Positions 1-8,517 of a stretch of 62,141 nt of DNA are shown here, piece by piece. Numbering within the stretch: position 1 is the first letter of the stretch; each line of letters begins with the position of its first letter. Below the pieces are notes generated by a model. It was not told the DNA's origin and ran no database searches. It worked only from the letters and a program-made list of their open reading frames with translations. A program made the translations under genes and the position numbers. Source of the DNA: a bacterium (GTDB lineage: Bacteria; Pseudomonadota; Alphaproteobacteria; Rhizobiales; Aestuariivirgaceae); contig JALHQC010000021.1 in assembly GCA_022842165.1 (NCBI GenBank), positions 1 to 62,141 of the forward strand. Reading direction: 5' to 3'.

Positions 1-655
1 CCAGCTTTTCCTCCGCCCGTTTCGACAGCATGACAAGACCGGCCGATGGCGATGCCGACCAGCCTTTCTGCGGCGCGGAGATCAACACGTCGACGCCTGT
101 TGCCTCCATGTCGACCCAGATGGCGCCCGATGCGATGCAGTCCAGCACCATCAGGGCGCCCACTTCATGCGCCGCCTTCGCCATGGCGGAAATGTAGGAG
201 TCCGGCAGGATCAAGCCGGCCGAGGTTTCCACATGCGGCGCGAAGACGGCGTCGGGCTTCACCTCGCGGATTTTCGCAACGACCTCGGCAATGGGCGGCG
301 GTGCATAGGGCGAGCGCGCCGCATTCCCGGTCTGGCGCGCGGAGACAACAGTTGTGGCCGCCGCGAACCCGCCCATGTCGAATATCTGCGTCCAGCGGAA
401 GGAGAACCAGCCATTGCGCACGATCAGCGCAGTCTTGCCGGAGGCGAACTGCCGCGCCACGGCTTCCATCGCATAGGTGCCGCCGCCGGGCACGATCGCC
501 ACCGCGCCTGCATTGTAAACCTCCTTCAGCATCGAGGAGATGTCACGCATCGCGGCCTGGAATTTCTTCGACATGTGGTTGAGCGAACGGTCGGTGAAGA
601 CGACCGAGAATTCCTGCAACCCATCGGGATCGATGTCGGGGCGAAGTCCGGGCAC
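1..655 (-). CDS. class V PLP-dependent aminotransferase (alanine-glyoxylate type), C-terminus beyond window
   Basis: The first 218 residues are visible and the gene runs off the left edge. I place the start at a GTG (655) because AGGAG stands just upstream and the protein then begins MPGLRPDIDPDG. The fold is aspartate aminotransferase type I, class V. VPGGGTYAMEA (about 55-65) matches the cofactor phosphate-binding loop, VLDCIASG contains the aspartate expected to pair with the pyridine nitrogen (D172), and SAPQKGW carries the presumed Schiff-base lysine K197. Relatives include alanine-glyoxylate and serine-glyoxylate or serine-pyruvate transaminases. The exact substrate cannot be told from this half. 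It is divergent from the methionine gamma-lyase-like gene, with 157 bp between their starts. No frameshift is seen in the visible part. Confidence 0.85.
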   Translation of the reverse strand, partial: MPGLRPDIDPDGLQEFSVVFTDRSLNHMSKKFQAAMRDISSMLKEVYNAGAVAIVPGGGTYAMEAVARQFASGKTALIVRNGWFSFRWTQIFDMGGFAAATTVVSARQTGNAARSPYAPPPIAEVVAKIREVKPDAVFAPHVETSAGLILPDSYISAMAKAAHEVGALMVLDCIASGAIWVDMEATGVDVLISAPQKGWSASPSAGLVMLSKRAEEKL

Positions 656-812
656 GGCAGGCTCCTGTCATTCAATGCTCCCGTTCACTATAGCAACGGA
701 GCAGCGCGGATTGCCAGTTGCATCCGGAAGGCTTGGGCAAGCCGCGGGAAAGCTGTATCGAAGGCCACGACACGCGACTCGCGGCAATTGCCAAGGAAGG
801 ACGACCGGCCAG

Positions 813-2012
813 ATGAGCACAGGCAAACGCAATTCGAAGCAGGGGATTTCAACCCGCGCCATTCACCTGGGCTATGATCCGGCAACCGAGCAGGGCGCGC
901 TGACGCCGCCCATCTACCAGACTTCGACCTATGCCTTTGAAACCGTGGAACAGGGTGCTGAATATTTCGCGGGCACCAAGCCCGGCTATGTCTATGGCCG
1001 CACGCGGAACCCGACGCAAGCCCTGCTGGAGCAGCGCGTTGCCGATCTCGAAGGTGCTGAGGCAGGCCTCGCGCTGGCTTCCGGCATGGCGGCGATATCG
1101 GCCACGTTCTGGACGATCCTCAAGGCCGGGGACCGTGTGCTCGTCGACAAGATCGTCTACGGCAACAGCTTCACGTTCTTCTCGAAGGGGCTGACGAGAT
1201 TCGGCGTCGAAACGGAGTTCGTGGACCTGTCCGATCCGGAAGCGCTGGAAAAAGCCGCCGCCCGGCCCTTCAATGCCGTGTTCTTCGAAACGCCGGCCAA
1301 CCCCAACCTCCGGGTCATCGACATCGCGATGGTGAGTGCCATGGCCCGCAAGGCTGGCGCCGTCACGGTCGTCGATAACACCTTTGCAACGCCGGTGCTG
1401 CAGCGCCCACTGGAACATGGCGCTGATCTCGTCATCCACTCCGCCACGAAATATCTGGGCGGGCACGGCGATCTTCTGGCCGGCATCGTCGCGGGGTCGG
1501 AACAGCAGGTCAAGGACATCCGCATGAACGGCCTGCGCTATCTGACGGGCGGCACGCTGTCGCCGCTCACCGCCTTTCTCGTCCTGCGCGGATTGAAGAC
1601 GCTGGAACTCCGCGTCATGCATCACTCGAAATCGGCGGCAGCAATCGTCGATTTCCTGGGCCGGCAAAGTGAGATCTCGAACATTTCCTATCCGGCGCTT
1701 GCGAGCAACCCGGCGCGCGAGATCTATCAGCGGCAGATGACTGCGGGCGGCGGGTTGATCTGTTTCGAGCTCGATGGCGGCATCACGCGCGGCCGGACGT
1801 TCATGAATGCCCTCGATCTGATCACCCGCGCGGTCAGCCTCGGCGATGCCGAAACCCTGATCCAGCATCCCGCCAGCATGACGCATGCCTCGTATGGCGC
1901 GGAGGAACGGGCAAAGCATGGCATATCCGACGGGTTGATCCGCATGTCAGTCGGCCTCGAGAACACCGAGGATCTGCTGGACGATCTCGAGCAGGCATTG
2001 CGCCGGCTATAA
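813..2012 (+). CDS. methionine gamma-lyase-like Cys/Met metabolism PLP enzyme
   Basis: A 399-residue PLP enzyme of the cystathionine gamma-synthase/methionine gamma-lyase family, full length for the family. It likely cleaves or replaces the gamma-substituent of methionine, homocysteine or an O-acylhomoserine in the cytosol. The start at 813 is preceded by AAGGAAGG. VYGRTRNPT (about 60-68) and LASGMAAI (about 88-95) form the cofactor-binding parts, and HSATKYLGGHGD carries the Schiff-base lysine K213. The overall wording, including QHPASMTH and the RMSVGLE region, follows bacterial methionine gamma-lyases closely. However, the cysteine that marks true methionine gamma-lyases (YGCTF, Cys116 in the Pseudomonas enzyme) is asparagine here (YGNSF, N118). 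O-succinylhomoserine sulfhydrylase is the main alternative. Confidence 0.85.
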   Translation: MSTGKRNSKQGISTRAIHLGYDPATEQGALTPPIYQTSTYAFETVEQGAEYFAGTKPGYVYGRTRNPTQALLEQRVADLEGAEAGLALASGMAAISATFWTILKAGDRVLVDKIVYGNSFTFFSKGLTRFGVETEFVDLSDPEALEKAAARPFNAVFFETPANPNLRVIDIAMVSAMARKAGAVTVVDNTFATPVLQRPLEHGADLVIHSATKYLGGHGDLLAGIVAGSEQQVKDIRMNGLRYLTGGTLSPLTAFLVLRGLKTLELRVMHHSKSAAAIVDFLGRQSEISNISYPALASNPAREIYQRQMTAGGGLICFELDGGITRGRTFMNALDLITRAVSLGDAETLIQHPASMTHASYGAEERAKHGISDGLIRMSVGLENTEDLLDDLEQALRRL

Positions 2013-2022
2013 GGCAGGGAAT

Positions 2023-4245
2023 CTATTCGCCGTCCGCATATTCGATGATGCGGTTGGCGACGAAGACCTTTTCCGCCAGCGCCCGGCTGATCAGCCGGTG
2101 CAGCAATATCGCGAGATCGGGTTCGGAATGTTCGAGCTCGCGCAGTTTGGCGACTGCGAGGCTGAGGATGATGGAGGGTTCCTCGGCAATGACGTCGGCG
2201 GTGCGCTTCACACCAAGGCAGAAAGCCATTTCGCCCAGGATCGCGCCCGAACTCATGGTGCGCAGGCGTTTCAGTTCGCCATTGGCCAGCTTGCGGGCAA
2301 TCATCGCGCGGCCTGATTCCAGAAAGTGCAGAACATCCGCATCATCGCCGGCGTGGATGATCGTCTCGCCGGCGGCATAGGCGGTGCGCTCGGCTGCTGC
2401 GAATAGCCTGGCGAGCTTCTCGGCATGCTGGCCGTTCTCGGCGAACCGCTCCGTCAGCGTGACGAGGCTGCTTGCCCCGGCTGCCCGCTGCGCCAGCAGC
2501 ATGTTTTCGGCAAACTCCAGCGCGCGGTCGAGATCCTCGCGAACGCTGACGCCGTCCTCCTCCTTGAAACTCATTCCCGCGCGCATCAGCGTATTGCCCA
2601 TCGCATCGCTCAGCCCACAGAGGATCAGGTGAAAGCCATGGCGCTTGGCAAGTGTCTGCACCCTCTGGAACGCCGATGCGGAACCGGAATCGATATTGGT
2701 GACACGCCTGAAATTGATGATGATCGACTGCAGCCTGGGGCCGGATCGCTGCTCGATCGCCGGGCGGATCTGCGCCAGGACCTGCTCGGTCGTGCCGAAG
2801 AACAGGAAACCTTGCAACTGCAGGATTTTCACGCCGTTGCCGGTGTCTGAGAGATAGGCGGCTTCAGCGCCGGTGCGCTCCGTGCTGCTGGGCAGATCGG
2901 CGAGAAACATGGCGTTGCGCACGACCGGCGTATTGGCATAGCTGTAGGCAAAGAGGATTGTCGCGATCAGAAACCCCGCGACGATGGCGACGAGAAAACC
3001 GTAGCAGGCGACGAAGACCAGGATGAGCACGACCACGCCCCACTCGCGCAGGCTGAAGCGCTTGTAGGTGTCGACGAGCCAGTTCTTCATCAGGTCGATG
3101 CCGAAATAGAGGATGAAGCCGCCGCTGACGAAAACCGGGATGTGGCCGACAATCTCGCCGGTGAAGGCAAATCCCAGGAGCAGCACCGCCGCCATGATGA
3201 AGCCGGCGCCGCGCGTCCTGACGCCGAGCCTGACAGCCAGCGACGAGACTGTGAGATCGGAATAGCCGGGCGCGCCGCCGATCAGGGCCACGCCTGCGTT
3301 GGCGTAGCCCGTGGTCTTCAGTTCCTCGTCCATCCGGGTTTCGTGGCCCGATATCAGTTCGAGCGCGCTGGTATTCATCAGCGTGGCGAACAGCGAGAGT
3401 ATGGCGATGGTCACGATGGCGGGTATGGCGAGCGTCACCACATTCCAGTCGACCAGTTCGGCTTGCGAGGGAAACGGCAGCTGCAACGCCGTCTCGACGT
3501 TGACGGCGGGAAGAAGCCCCGCGGCAGTCGCGCCTTCGATGGTGCCGCCGGTTGCGAACAGCCAGACATAGAACACCGCAATTCCGAAACACAATACGGC
3601 GAGCATGGTGGCCGGATGGCCAAGCCGTGTCATCGCCACATAAAGCACCACGCCGAAAACCAGCGCGGGCAGGAATTTCATCAGCATGTCGAGGTTGCGG
3701 AGTTCGAACCATCCTTCAAGCCCGAGCGTGCCGGACGTCATCGTCGCCATGCTGCCGGTGGCCAACAGCCAGCCGGTGCCGGCCATGAAGCCCGCGAGAA
3801 CCTCGAGAGGAAAATATCTCACAACCCGCCCGGCGCGCAGCCAGCCGGTGACGCAAAGCAGCATCGCGGTTGCCAGCGATGACAGCGCGATGATGGCGAA
3901 TGCCGTCGCAACGCGGTTGTCGGCGCTTGCCTGCATCTGGCCGGCGGTTGTCGCCAGGGTGCCTGTCAGCACGGCAACGCCCATGTCCTGGATCTGCGCG
4001 ACGTTGCCGCGAATGTCGCTACGCCAGGCAACGCTGAGGCAGAGAATGACGGATGACAGGATGCATACACCCGCGGCCATGCCGATGCCGCTCGCCAGGC
4101 TGCCCGCGAAGAACAGCGTGGCAGAGGCGACGGCGAAGCCGATCGCGTCCACTCCGCCGATGACGCCGGAGCCGATCACGGCCGCTATCTGGGTTTTCGA
4201 GCCGGAACGCTTATCTGCTTCCGGCCCGGCCGTACCTGCCGTCAT
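2023..4245 (-). CDS. SulP/SLC26-family anion transporter with STAS and cyclic-nucleotide-binding domains
   Basis: A 740-residue inner-membrane protein, probably a sulfate, bicarbonate or carboxylate transporter. The start at 4245 (MTAGTAG) is chosen because GAAGG lies 8 bases upstream; an in-frame ATG six codons earlier lacks this. About ten to twelve hydrophobic segments fill residues 20-440. A STAS domain follows at about 450-550, and a cNMP-binding domain at about 600-715 includes the phosphate-cassette-like stretch GAILGEMAFCLGVKRTADV. The cNMP module suggests gating by cAMP or cGMP; a CHASE2 adenylate cyclase lies 8.7 kb away, but a link between them is speculation. Substrate is unknown. 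The gene converges with the PLP enzyme (10 bp gap) and is divergent from the HlyD gene. Confidence 0.88.
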   Translation of the reverse strand: MTAGTAGPEADKRSGSKTQIAAVIGSGVIGGVDAIGFAVASATLFFAGSLASGIGMAAGVCILSSVILCLSVAWRSDIRGNVAQIQDMGVAVLTGTLATTAGQMQASADNRVATAFAIIALSSLATAMLLCVTGWLRAGRVVRYFPLEVLAGFMAGTGWLLATGSMATMTSGTLGLEGWFELRNLDMLMKFLPALVFGVVLYVAMTRLGHPATMLAVLCFGIAVFYVWLFATGGTIEGATAAGLLPAVNVETALQLPFPSQAELVDWNVVTLAIPAIVTIAILSLFATLMNTSALELISGHETRMDEELKTTGYANAGVALIGGAPGYSDLTVSSLAVRLGVRTRGAGFIMAAVLLLGFAFTGEIVGHIPVFVSGGFILYFGIDLMKNWLVDTYKRFSLREWGVVVLILVFVACYGFLVAIVAGFLIATILFAYSYANTPVVRNAMFLADLPSSTERTGAEAAYLSDTGNGVKILQLQGFLFFGTTEQVLAQIRPAIEQRSGPRLQSIIINFRRVTNIDSGSASAFQRVQTLAKRHGFHLILCGLSDAMGNTLMRAGMSFKEEDGVSVREDLDRALEFAENMLLAQRAAGASSLVTLTERFAENGQHAEKLARLFAAAERTAYAAGETIIHAGDDADVLHFLESGRAMIARKLANGELKRLRTMSSGAILGEMAFCLGVKRTADVIAEEPSIILSLAVAKLRELEHSEPDLAILLHRLISRALAEKVFVANRIIEYADGE

Positions 4246-4416
4246 CACGCACCTTCTATGCAACGAAAGAGTGTGGACCTTATCGGCGGCGATGGGGCGC
4301 GTCTACAGCCGACAGCCGGGCCCGGCCAATCGAGGGCTTCTGCCAGCCGTCAGAAATACCATGCGCGGCCGCGCGTCATTGGCTATTGTCGCCGCCGGAA
4401 GCTGGCCGGACGGAAC

Positions 4417-5742
4417 ATGTCATCGCGCGATCTGCAGTTTGCCTCGGAATATGACGCCGCTCTTCGCACGGGTGTGCCGCGCATGGCGGCGGCGGCCGTC
4501 ATTCTCTGTCTGGTGTTTTTCGCCAGCATGATCGGCTGGGCGTGGTGGGCGGAACTCGAGGAGGTGACCCGCGGCGAGGGCAGGGTGATCCCGTCCAGCA
4601 AGGTACAGATGGTGCAGAGCCTCGAAGGCGGCCTCATCAAGGAACTGCTGGTCAGGGCCGGCGACAAGGTTTCGAAGGGCGATGTTCTGGCGCGCATCGA
4701 CGATACCGGCTTCTCCTCCAATCTGGGCGAGGTGCGCGCCCGGCAGCTTGGGCTTCAGGCGACGGTCTCGCGGCTCGGCCACGAGGCATCAGGCGATCTC
4801 GACCGCGGTCCGGTGTTTCCGGAAGAGATTTCGAAGCTCGCGCCCGCGCTCGCCGCCAACGAGATCGAACTTTTCGCCACCCGCCGGCGGAGCCTCGAAA
4901 CCATCGAGGGCATGATGCGCGAACGAGTGCTCCAGCGCGAGCGGGAGGCCGGCGAACTCGCGGCCTCTCTTGAGCGGCTGACGGTTGGCCTGCGTCTCGC
5001 CAACGAGGAAATGGCGATGAAGAAGCCATTGGCCGCGAGGGGCATCGTCCCCAAGACCGACATGATCAAGCTCAGGCGCGATATCGCCGATTTCGAGGGC
5101 CAGATCGCGGTTCTCGAGGAAACCAAGCCCAGGATCGAGGCCTCGATCCGCGAAGCCGAAGCCGACGTGATGGTGCAACGCGACAAGTTCCGCCAGGAAG
5201 CCCGCACGCAGCTTTCGCAGGCCGAGGCAGAACTGTCGGTTCTTTCCGAAACGATGCGCGGCGCGACGGACCGCGTGGTGCGGGCCGACATCAGGTCGCC
5301 CGTCGACGGTATCGTCAACAAGATCAACGCCAACACGGTCGGCGGCGTGGTGCAGGCCGGGCAGACCATCATGGAGATTGTTCCCATCGAGGATTCGCTG
5401 CTCGTCGAAGCGAAGGTGCGCCCCGCCGACATTGCCTTCATCCATCCGGGGCAGCCGGCGGTCGTCAAGCTCACGGCCTATGATTTCTCGATCTATGGCG
5501 GGCTTGACGGAACGGTCAACCTGATCTCGGCCGACAGCGTCTACGACGAAGCCGCGCGCGAAAGCTATTACCTGGTGACGGTGAAGACCGACCGCACCGA
5601 GCTTGCGAAGGGGCAGGAGAAGCTTCCCATCATCCCCGGCATGGTGGCGAGCATCGATATCCTCACCGGCAGGAAGACCGTGCTCGACTATCTCATGAAG
5701 CCGATCAACAAGGCGCGGGCCCAGGCGCTCCGCGAGCGGTAG
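4417..5742 (+). CDS. HlyD-family type I secretion periplasmic adaptor
   Basis: A 441-residue membrane fusion protein linking the ABC exporter to an outer-membrane channel. The start at 4417 (MSSRDLQF) puts a short cytoplasmic tail before one membrane segment at about residues 23-45; upstream in-frame sequence has no hydrophobic or family-like content. A lipoyl/barrel-sandwich half (GEGRVIPSSKVQMVQSLEGG) comes next, then a long charged alpha-hairpin coiled coil (about 110-290), the second lipoyl half (RSPVDGIVNKI) and a beta-barrel ending near TGRKTVLDYLMKPI, the usual end of LapC/PrtE-type adaptors. It faces the ABC exporter tail to tail with 3 bp between the stop codons, so the two halves of the exporter are transcribed from opposite strands. 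Confidence 0.92.
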   Translation: MSSRDLQFASEYDAALRTGVPRMAAAAVILCLVFFASMIGWAWWAELEEVTRGEGRVIPSSKVQMVQSLEGGLIKELLVRAGDKVSKGDVLARIDDTGFSSNLGEVRARQLGLQATVSRLGHEASGDLDRGPVFPEEISKLAPALAANEIELFATRRRSLETIEGMMRERVLQREREAGELAASLERLTVGLRLANEEMAMKKPLAARGIVPKTDMIKLRRDIADFEGQIAVLEETKPRIEASIREAEADVMVQRDKFRQEARTQLSQAEAELSVLSETMRGATDRVVRADIRSPVDGIVNKINANTVGGVVQAGQTIMEIVPIEDSLLVEAKVRPADIAFIHPGQPAVVKLTAYDFSIYGGLDGTVNLISADSVYDEAARESYYLVTVKTDRTELAKGQEKLPIIPGMVASIDILTGRKTVLDYLMKPINKARAQALRER

Positions 5743-5745
5743 CGG

Positions 5746-7989
5746 TCAGGGCCTGGCGCCTGCTTGTCTCCGCATTGCCTCCAGCACCTGATCCTTCGGC
5801 CCATCGCCCGCGATCTTGCCGTTCCTGATCACGATCAGCCGGTCGACGAGATCGAGCATCGAATGCCGGTGCGTCGAGACGATGAGAGTGTGGCCAGGGG
5901 TGATCGACCGCGCGAGATGCTCGATCATCACGCGTTCGCTGGCGATGTCCATGGCGCTCGAGGGTTCATCGAGAAAGAAGATGCGCGCTTCGCCGACCAG
6001 CAGCCGGGCCAGGGCAATCGCCTGCCGCTGGCCGCCGGAAAGCGACTGGCCGCGCTCGCTGACGGGCATGTCGAAGCCCGCTGGATCGCGCCTGATAAAG
6101 TCCTCGACGCCGGAGAGGCGCGCGGCGGCAATCACCTGGCCATCGCTGGCGCGCGGGTTCGCCATCAGAATGTTGGACCGCACCGTGCCGTGAAACAGTT
6201 CCGGCTCCTGGCCGAGCAGGCCGATGACGCGGCGCACCTCATGGGGATGATATTGCCGGATATCGACGCCGCCCAGCAGGATGGCGCCGTCCTGCGGTTC
6301 GTAGAGCTTCGCCAGAAGCCTGCCGATCGTGGTCTTGCCCGAACCGATCTTGCCGATGATGCCGACCCGTTCGCCCGGCTTGATTTCCAGCGATACGCCG
6401 TCGATCGCCGCCGTTCCGGCGCCAGGATAGCGGAACGTGACATCGCGGAACTGGATGGTGGTGTCGGCAATGGGCTCGGTGATGAAGGCCTTTCCTTCCG
6501 GCCTCTCGCTCGGCATCTCCATGATGGTGTTGAGCGACTTCAGCGAAGCGAAGGATTGCTGCGAGCGGGCCAGAACCATGGCGAACTGGCCGAGCGGCGA
6601 CACGGCGCGGCCCGCCAGCATGACGCAGGCGACGATGGCGCCGGTGGAGGTGAGGCCGGCATCGAACAGGTGGGCGCCCACGATGATGACGCCGACCGAT
6701 GTCAGTTGCTGGATCAGCCCGGAGAAATTGGCGAGTGAGGCGTTCAGCCGCCGCATGCGCTCCACCGTTCTGGATGTCAGGCCGACGAGGCCCTCCCAGA
6801 TGTTCTGCAGGTGACCCTCGGCGCGGATGGCCTTGACGGTTTCGAGCCCGCCGATGGTTTCGACCAGCAGTGAATGGCGCTGCGCGGATTCCTGCGCGTG
6901 GCGGTTGGCGATCCGCCTCAGGGGAATCTGGTAGATCAGGCCGGCGATGACGAGAATGACGGCCGCAAGCGCCGGCACTGCCGCCATTGCGCCGCCGATC
7001 AGATAGATCACAGTCAGGAATACTCCGAAGAACAGCATGTCCACGAAGGATGCGATCGTGTTCGAGGTGAAGAACTCGCGGACGGATTCGAATTCCTTGA
7101 GGTGGCTCGCGAAAGCTCCAGTGGTGCGCGGCCGCTGCTGCATCTCGATCGCCAGCACATGCGAATAGATGCGGCTGGCGAGGAGCACATCGGCCCGCTT
7201 TCCCGCGGCGTCGATCATGTAGCTTCTGAGGCCCTTGATCAGATAATCGAAAATCAGCGCCAGCCCTATGCCGCTTGCCAGCACCCAGAGCGTCGGCAGC
7301 GCCTTGTTCGGCAGTACGCGGTCATAGACATTCATGACGAAGAGCGGAGAGGCCAGCGCGATCAGATTGATCAGCGCCGCCGCCGCCAGCACCATGATAT
7401 AGGTCGGCCACAGCCTGCGCACCACGGACCAGAACCAGTGGCCCTTCCCGGCGTGCCGCAATTCGGGTGCCGCGGCCGGAACCGGTTCGTTGCGCCGCGC
7501 CAGCAGCAGCGTGCCGGCATAGTCGGCGGCGAGGGCTTCGGCGGTTACCGTCCGGCTTCCTCCGGCAAGGCTGTCGGCAATCTGCCATTTTCCATCATGG
7601 CGCGCTGTCAGGATGCAGGCGTCGCCATCTTTCAGAAACAGGATGACGGGCAGCGAGATCGGCCTGACGCGATCGAGTGCCCGCCTCTCGATACGGGCCG
7701 AATATCCGGCGCGTTCCAGCGCGCGCGCCATCAGGGCAGGCGTCAGGCGGCCGTTTTCGAGCGGCAGCCCGGCCAGCAGGGACGCGATGGAGTGGGGCCG
7801 GAGCGTCAGGCTCACGAACTGGGCGAGACAGTCCGCCAGTGGATCGTCCTGCGGCGTTTCGAACGAATCGGCCGGCGCCGCTTCCCGGTCCTCGGCGGAC
7901 AGGCGGAAATCCCCCGGATTGCCATGTGTCAATGCCACGCCTTCACCACCAAGATTTCCTGCATGATAGCAACAATCGGCGCGCCGCAC
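5746..7989 (-). CDS. type I secretion permease/ATPase, LapB-type
   Basis: An ABC exporter half-transporter of up to 747 residues. The start is uncertain: GTG at 7989 and GTG at 7938 (VALTHGNP) are both possible, and no in-frame ATG precedes the conserved part. Residues about 50-165 resemble the C39-peptidase-like domain of LapB-type exporters but show no convincing catalytic Cys-His pair, fitting a substrate-recognition rather than processing role. Membrane segments occupy about 190-480. The ATPase domain has Walker A (GKIGSGKTT), a Q-loop (LGQEPELF), the signature LSGGQRQAIALARLL, Walker B (IFFLDEPSSAMD) and the H-loop (STHRHS). The large RTX adhesin on the same strand is the obvious substrate. 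No TolC/LapE gene is in the window. Confidence 0.92.
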   Translation of the reverse strand: MRRADCCYHAGNLGGEGVALTHGNPGDFRLSAEDREAAPADSFETPQDDPLADCLAQFVSLTLRPHSIASLLAGLPLENGRLTPALMARALERAGYSARIERRALDRVRPISLPVILFLKDGDACILTARHDGKWQIADSLAGGSRTVTAEALAADYAGTLLLARRNEPVPAAAPELRHAGKGHWFWSVVRRLWPTYIMVLAAAALINLIALASPLFVMNVYDRVLPNKALPTLWVLASGIGLALIFDYLIKGLRSYMIDAAGKRADVLLASRIYSHVLAIEMQQRPRTTGAFASHLKEFESVREFFTSNTIASFVDMLFFGVFLTVIYLIGGAMAAVPALAAVILVIAGLIYQIPLRRIANRHAQESAQRHSLLVETIGGLETVKAIRAEGHLQNIWEGLVGLTSRTVERMRRLNASLANFSGLIQQLTSVGVIIVGAHLFDAGLTSTGAIVACVMLAGRAVSPLGQFAMVLARSQQSFASLKSLNTIMEMPSERPEGKAFITEPIADTTIQFRDVTFRYPGAGTAAIDGVSLEIKPGERVGIIGKIGSGKTTIGRLLAKLYEPQDGAILLGGVDIRQYHPHEVRRVIGLLGQEPELFHGTVRSNILMANPRASDGQVIAAARLSGVEDFIRRDPAGFDMPVSERGQSLSGGQRQAIALARLLVGEARIFFLDEPSSAMDIASERVMIEHLARSITPGHTLIVSTHRHSMLDLVDRLIVIRNGKIAGDGPKDQVLEAMRRQAGARP

Positions 7990-8013
7990 AGCCGCCGCGA
8001 TCGCTGCCCGGTT

Positions 8014-8397
8014 TCAGAACAGTCCCTGGCTATAGGCTACGAAGGCCAGATAGGTCATGTGGTGCACGAACTGGTCGAGCGCGATCATCCACCAGAAATA
8101 CGGTGTCGCCACCGTCCAGCCATTCGACCGGACAATGTTTTCCTTGGTGTAATCGACATGATAGTGGATCGCGAAATCCAGCGCTGCGAAAACCAGTACG
8201 GTGCTCCAGCCATATCCCGTCACCGCGAAAACGGCCAGCGTACCCGCGCCGTGTATGGCCGCGTGCAGCAGCCCAAGCGGCTTTCCGTAATAGCCCTTGT
8301 CGTTCACCATGTCCTTCGTCTGCAGAAGGCCATCGCAAACGAAGTGCTTCAACTGAAGCAGCAACACCAGAAACAGGGCAGTGGCAACCGGGCTCAT
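8014..8397 (-). CDS. DUF3307 membrane protein
   Basis: A 127-residue protein with three or four hydrophobic segments. The start at 8397 (MSPVATALF) is preceded by GGCGG; the open frame extends further upstream without similarity to the family. It shows DUF3307 hallmarks: an N-terminal LQLKHFVCD, then HAAIHGAGT, HYHVDYTKENI and DQFVHHMTYL, giving several histidines and acidic residues at the membrane face. The function of DUF3307 is not established. It sits between the RTX adhesin and its ABC exporter, on their strand, but 120 bp from the adhesin stop, so it may be a bystander rather than a secretion component. Confidence 0.8.
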   Translation of the reverse strand: MSPVATALFLVLLLQLKHFVCDGLLQTKDMVNDKGYYGKPLGLLHAAIHGAGTLAVFAVTGYGWSTVLVFAALDFAIHYHVDYTKENIVRSNGWTVATPYFWWMIALDQFVHHMTYLAFVAYSQGLF

Positions 8398-8517
8398 GGT
8401 TCCGCCAATATGTAATCCGAAGCCGTTAATCAACTGCGAAACCGAAAGCCGCGCGGGAGGGGCCCGCATGCCGGCTGGATGCGGGCGGCCGCGCGGCCAG
8501 GAGTGGCGCCGCGGCGG

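Noticed and set aside
656-812. A SAM-II or other methionine-type riboswitch before the methionine gamma-lyase-like gene
   Set aside because: I could not find the conserved pseudoknot elements in this 157-bp leader.
3700-3725. A GGTTCGAA-like T-loop string, possible tRNA
   Set aside because: It is inside the SulP coding region and no cloverleaf can be drawn around it.
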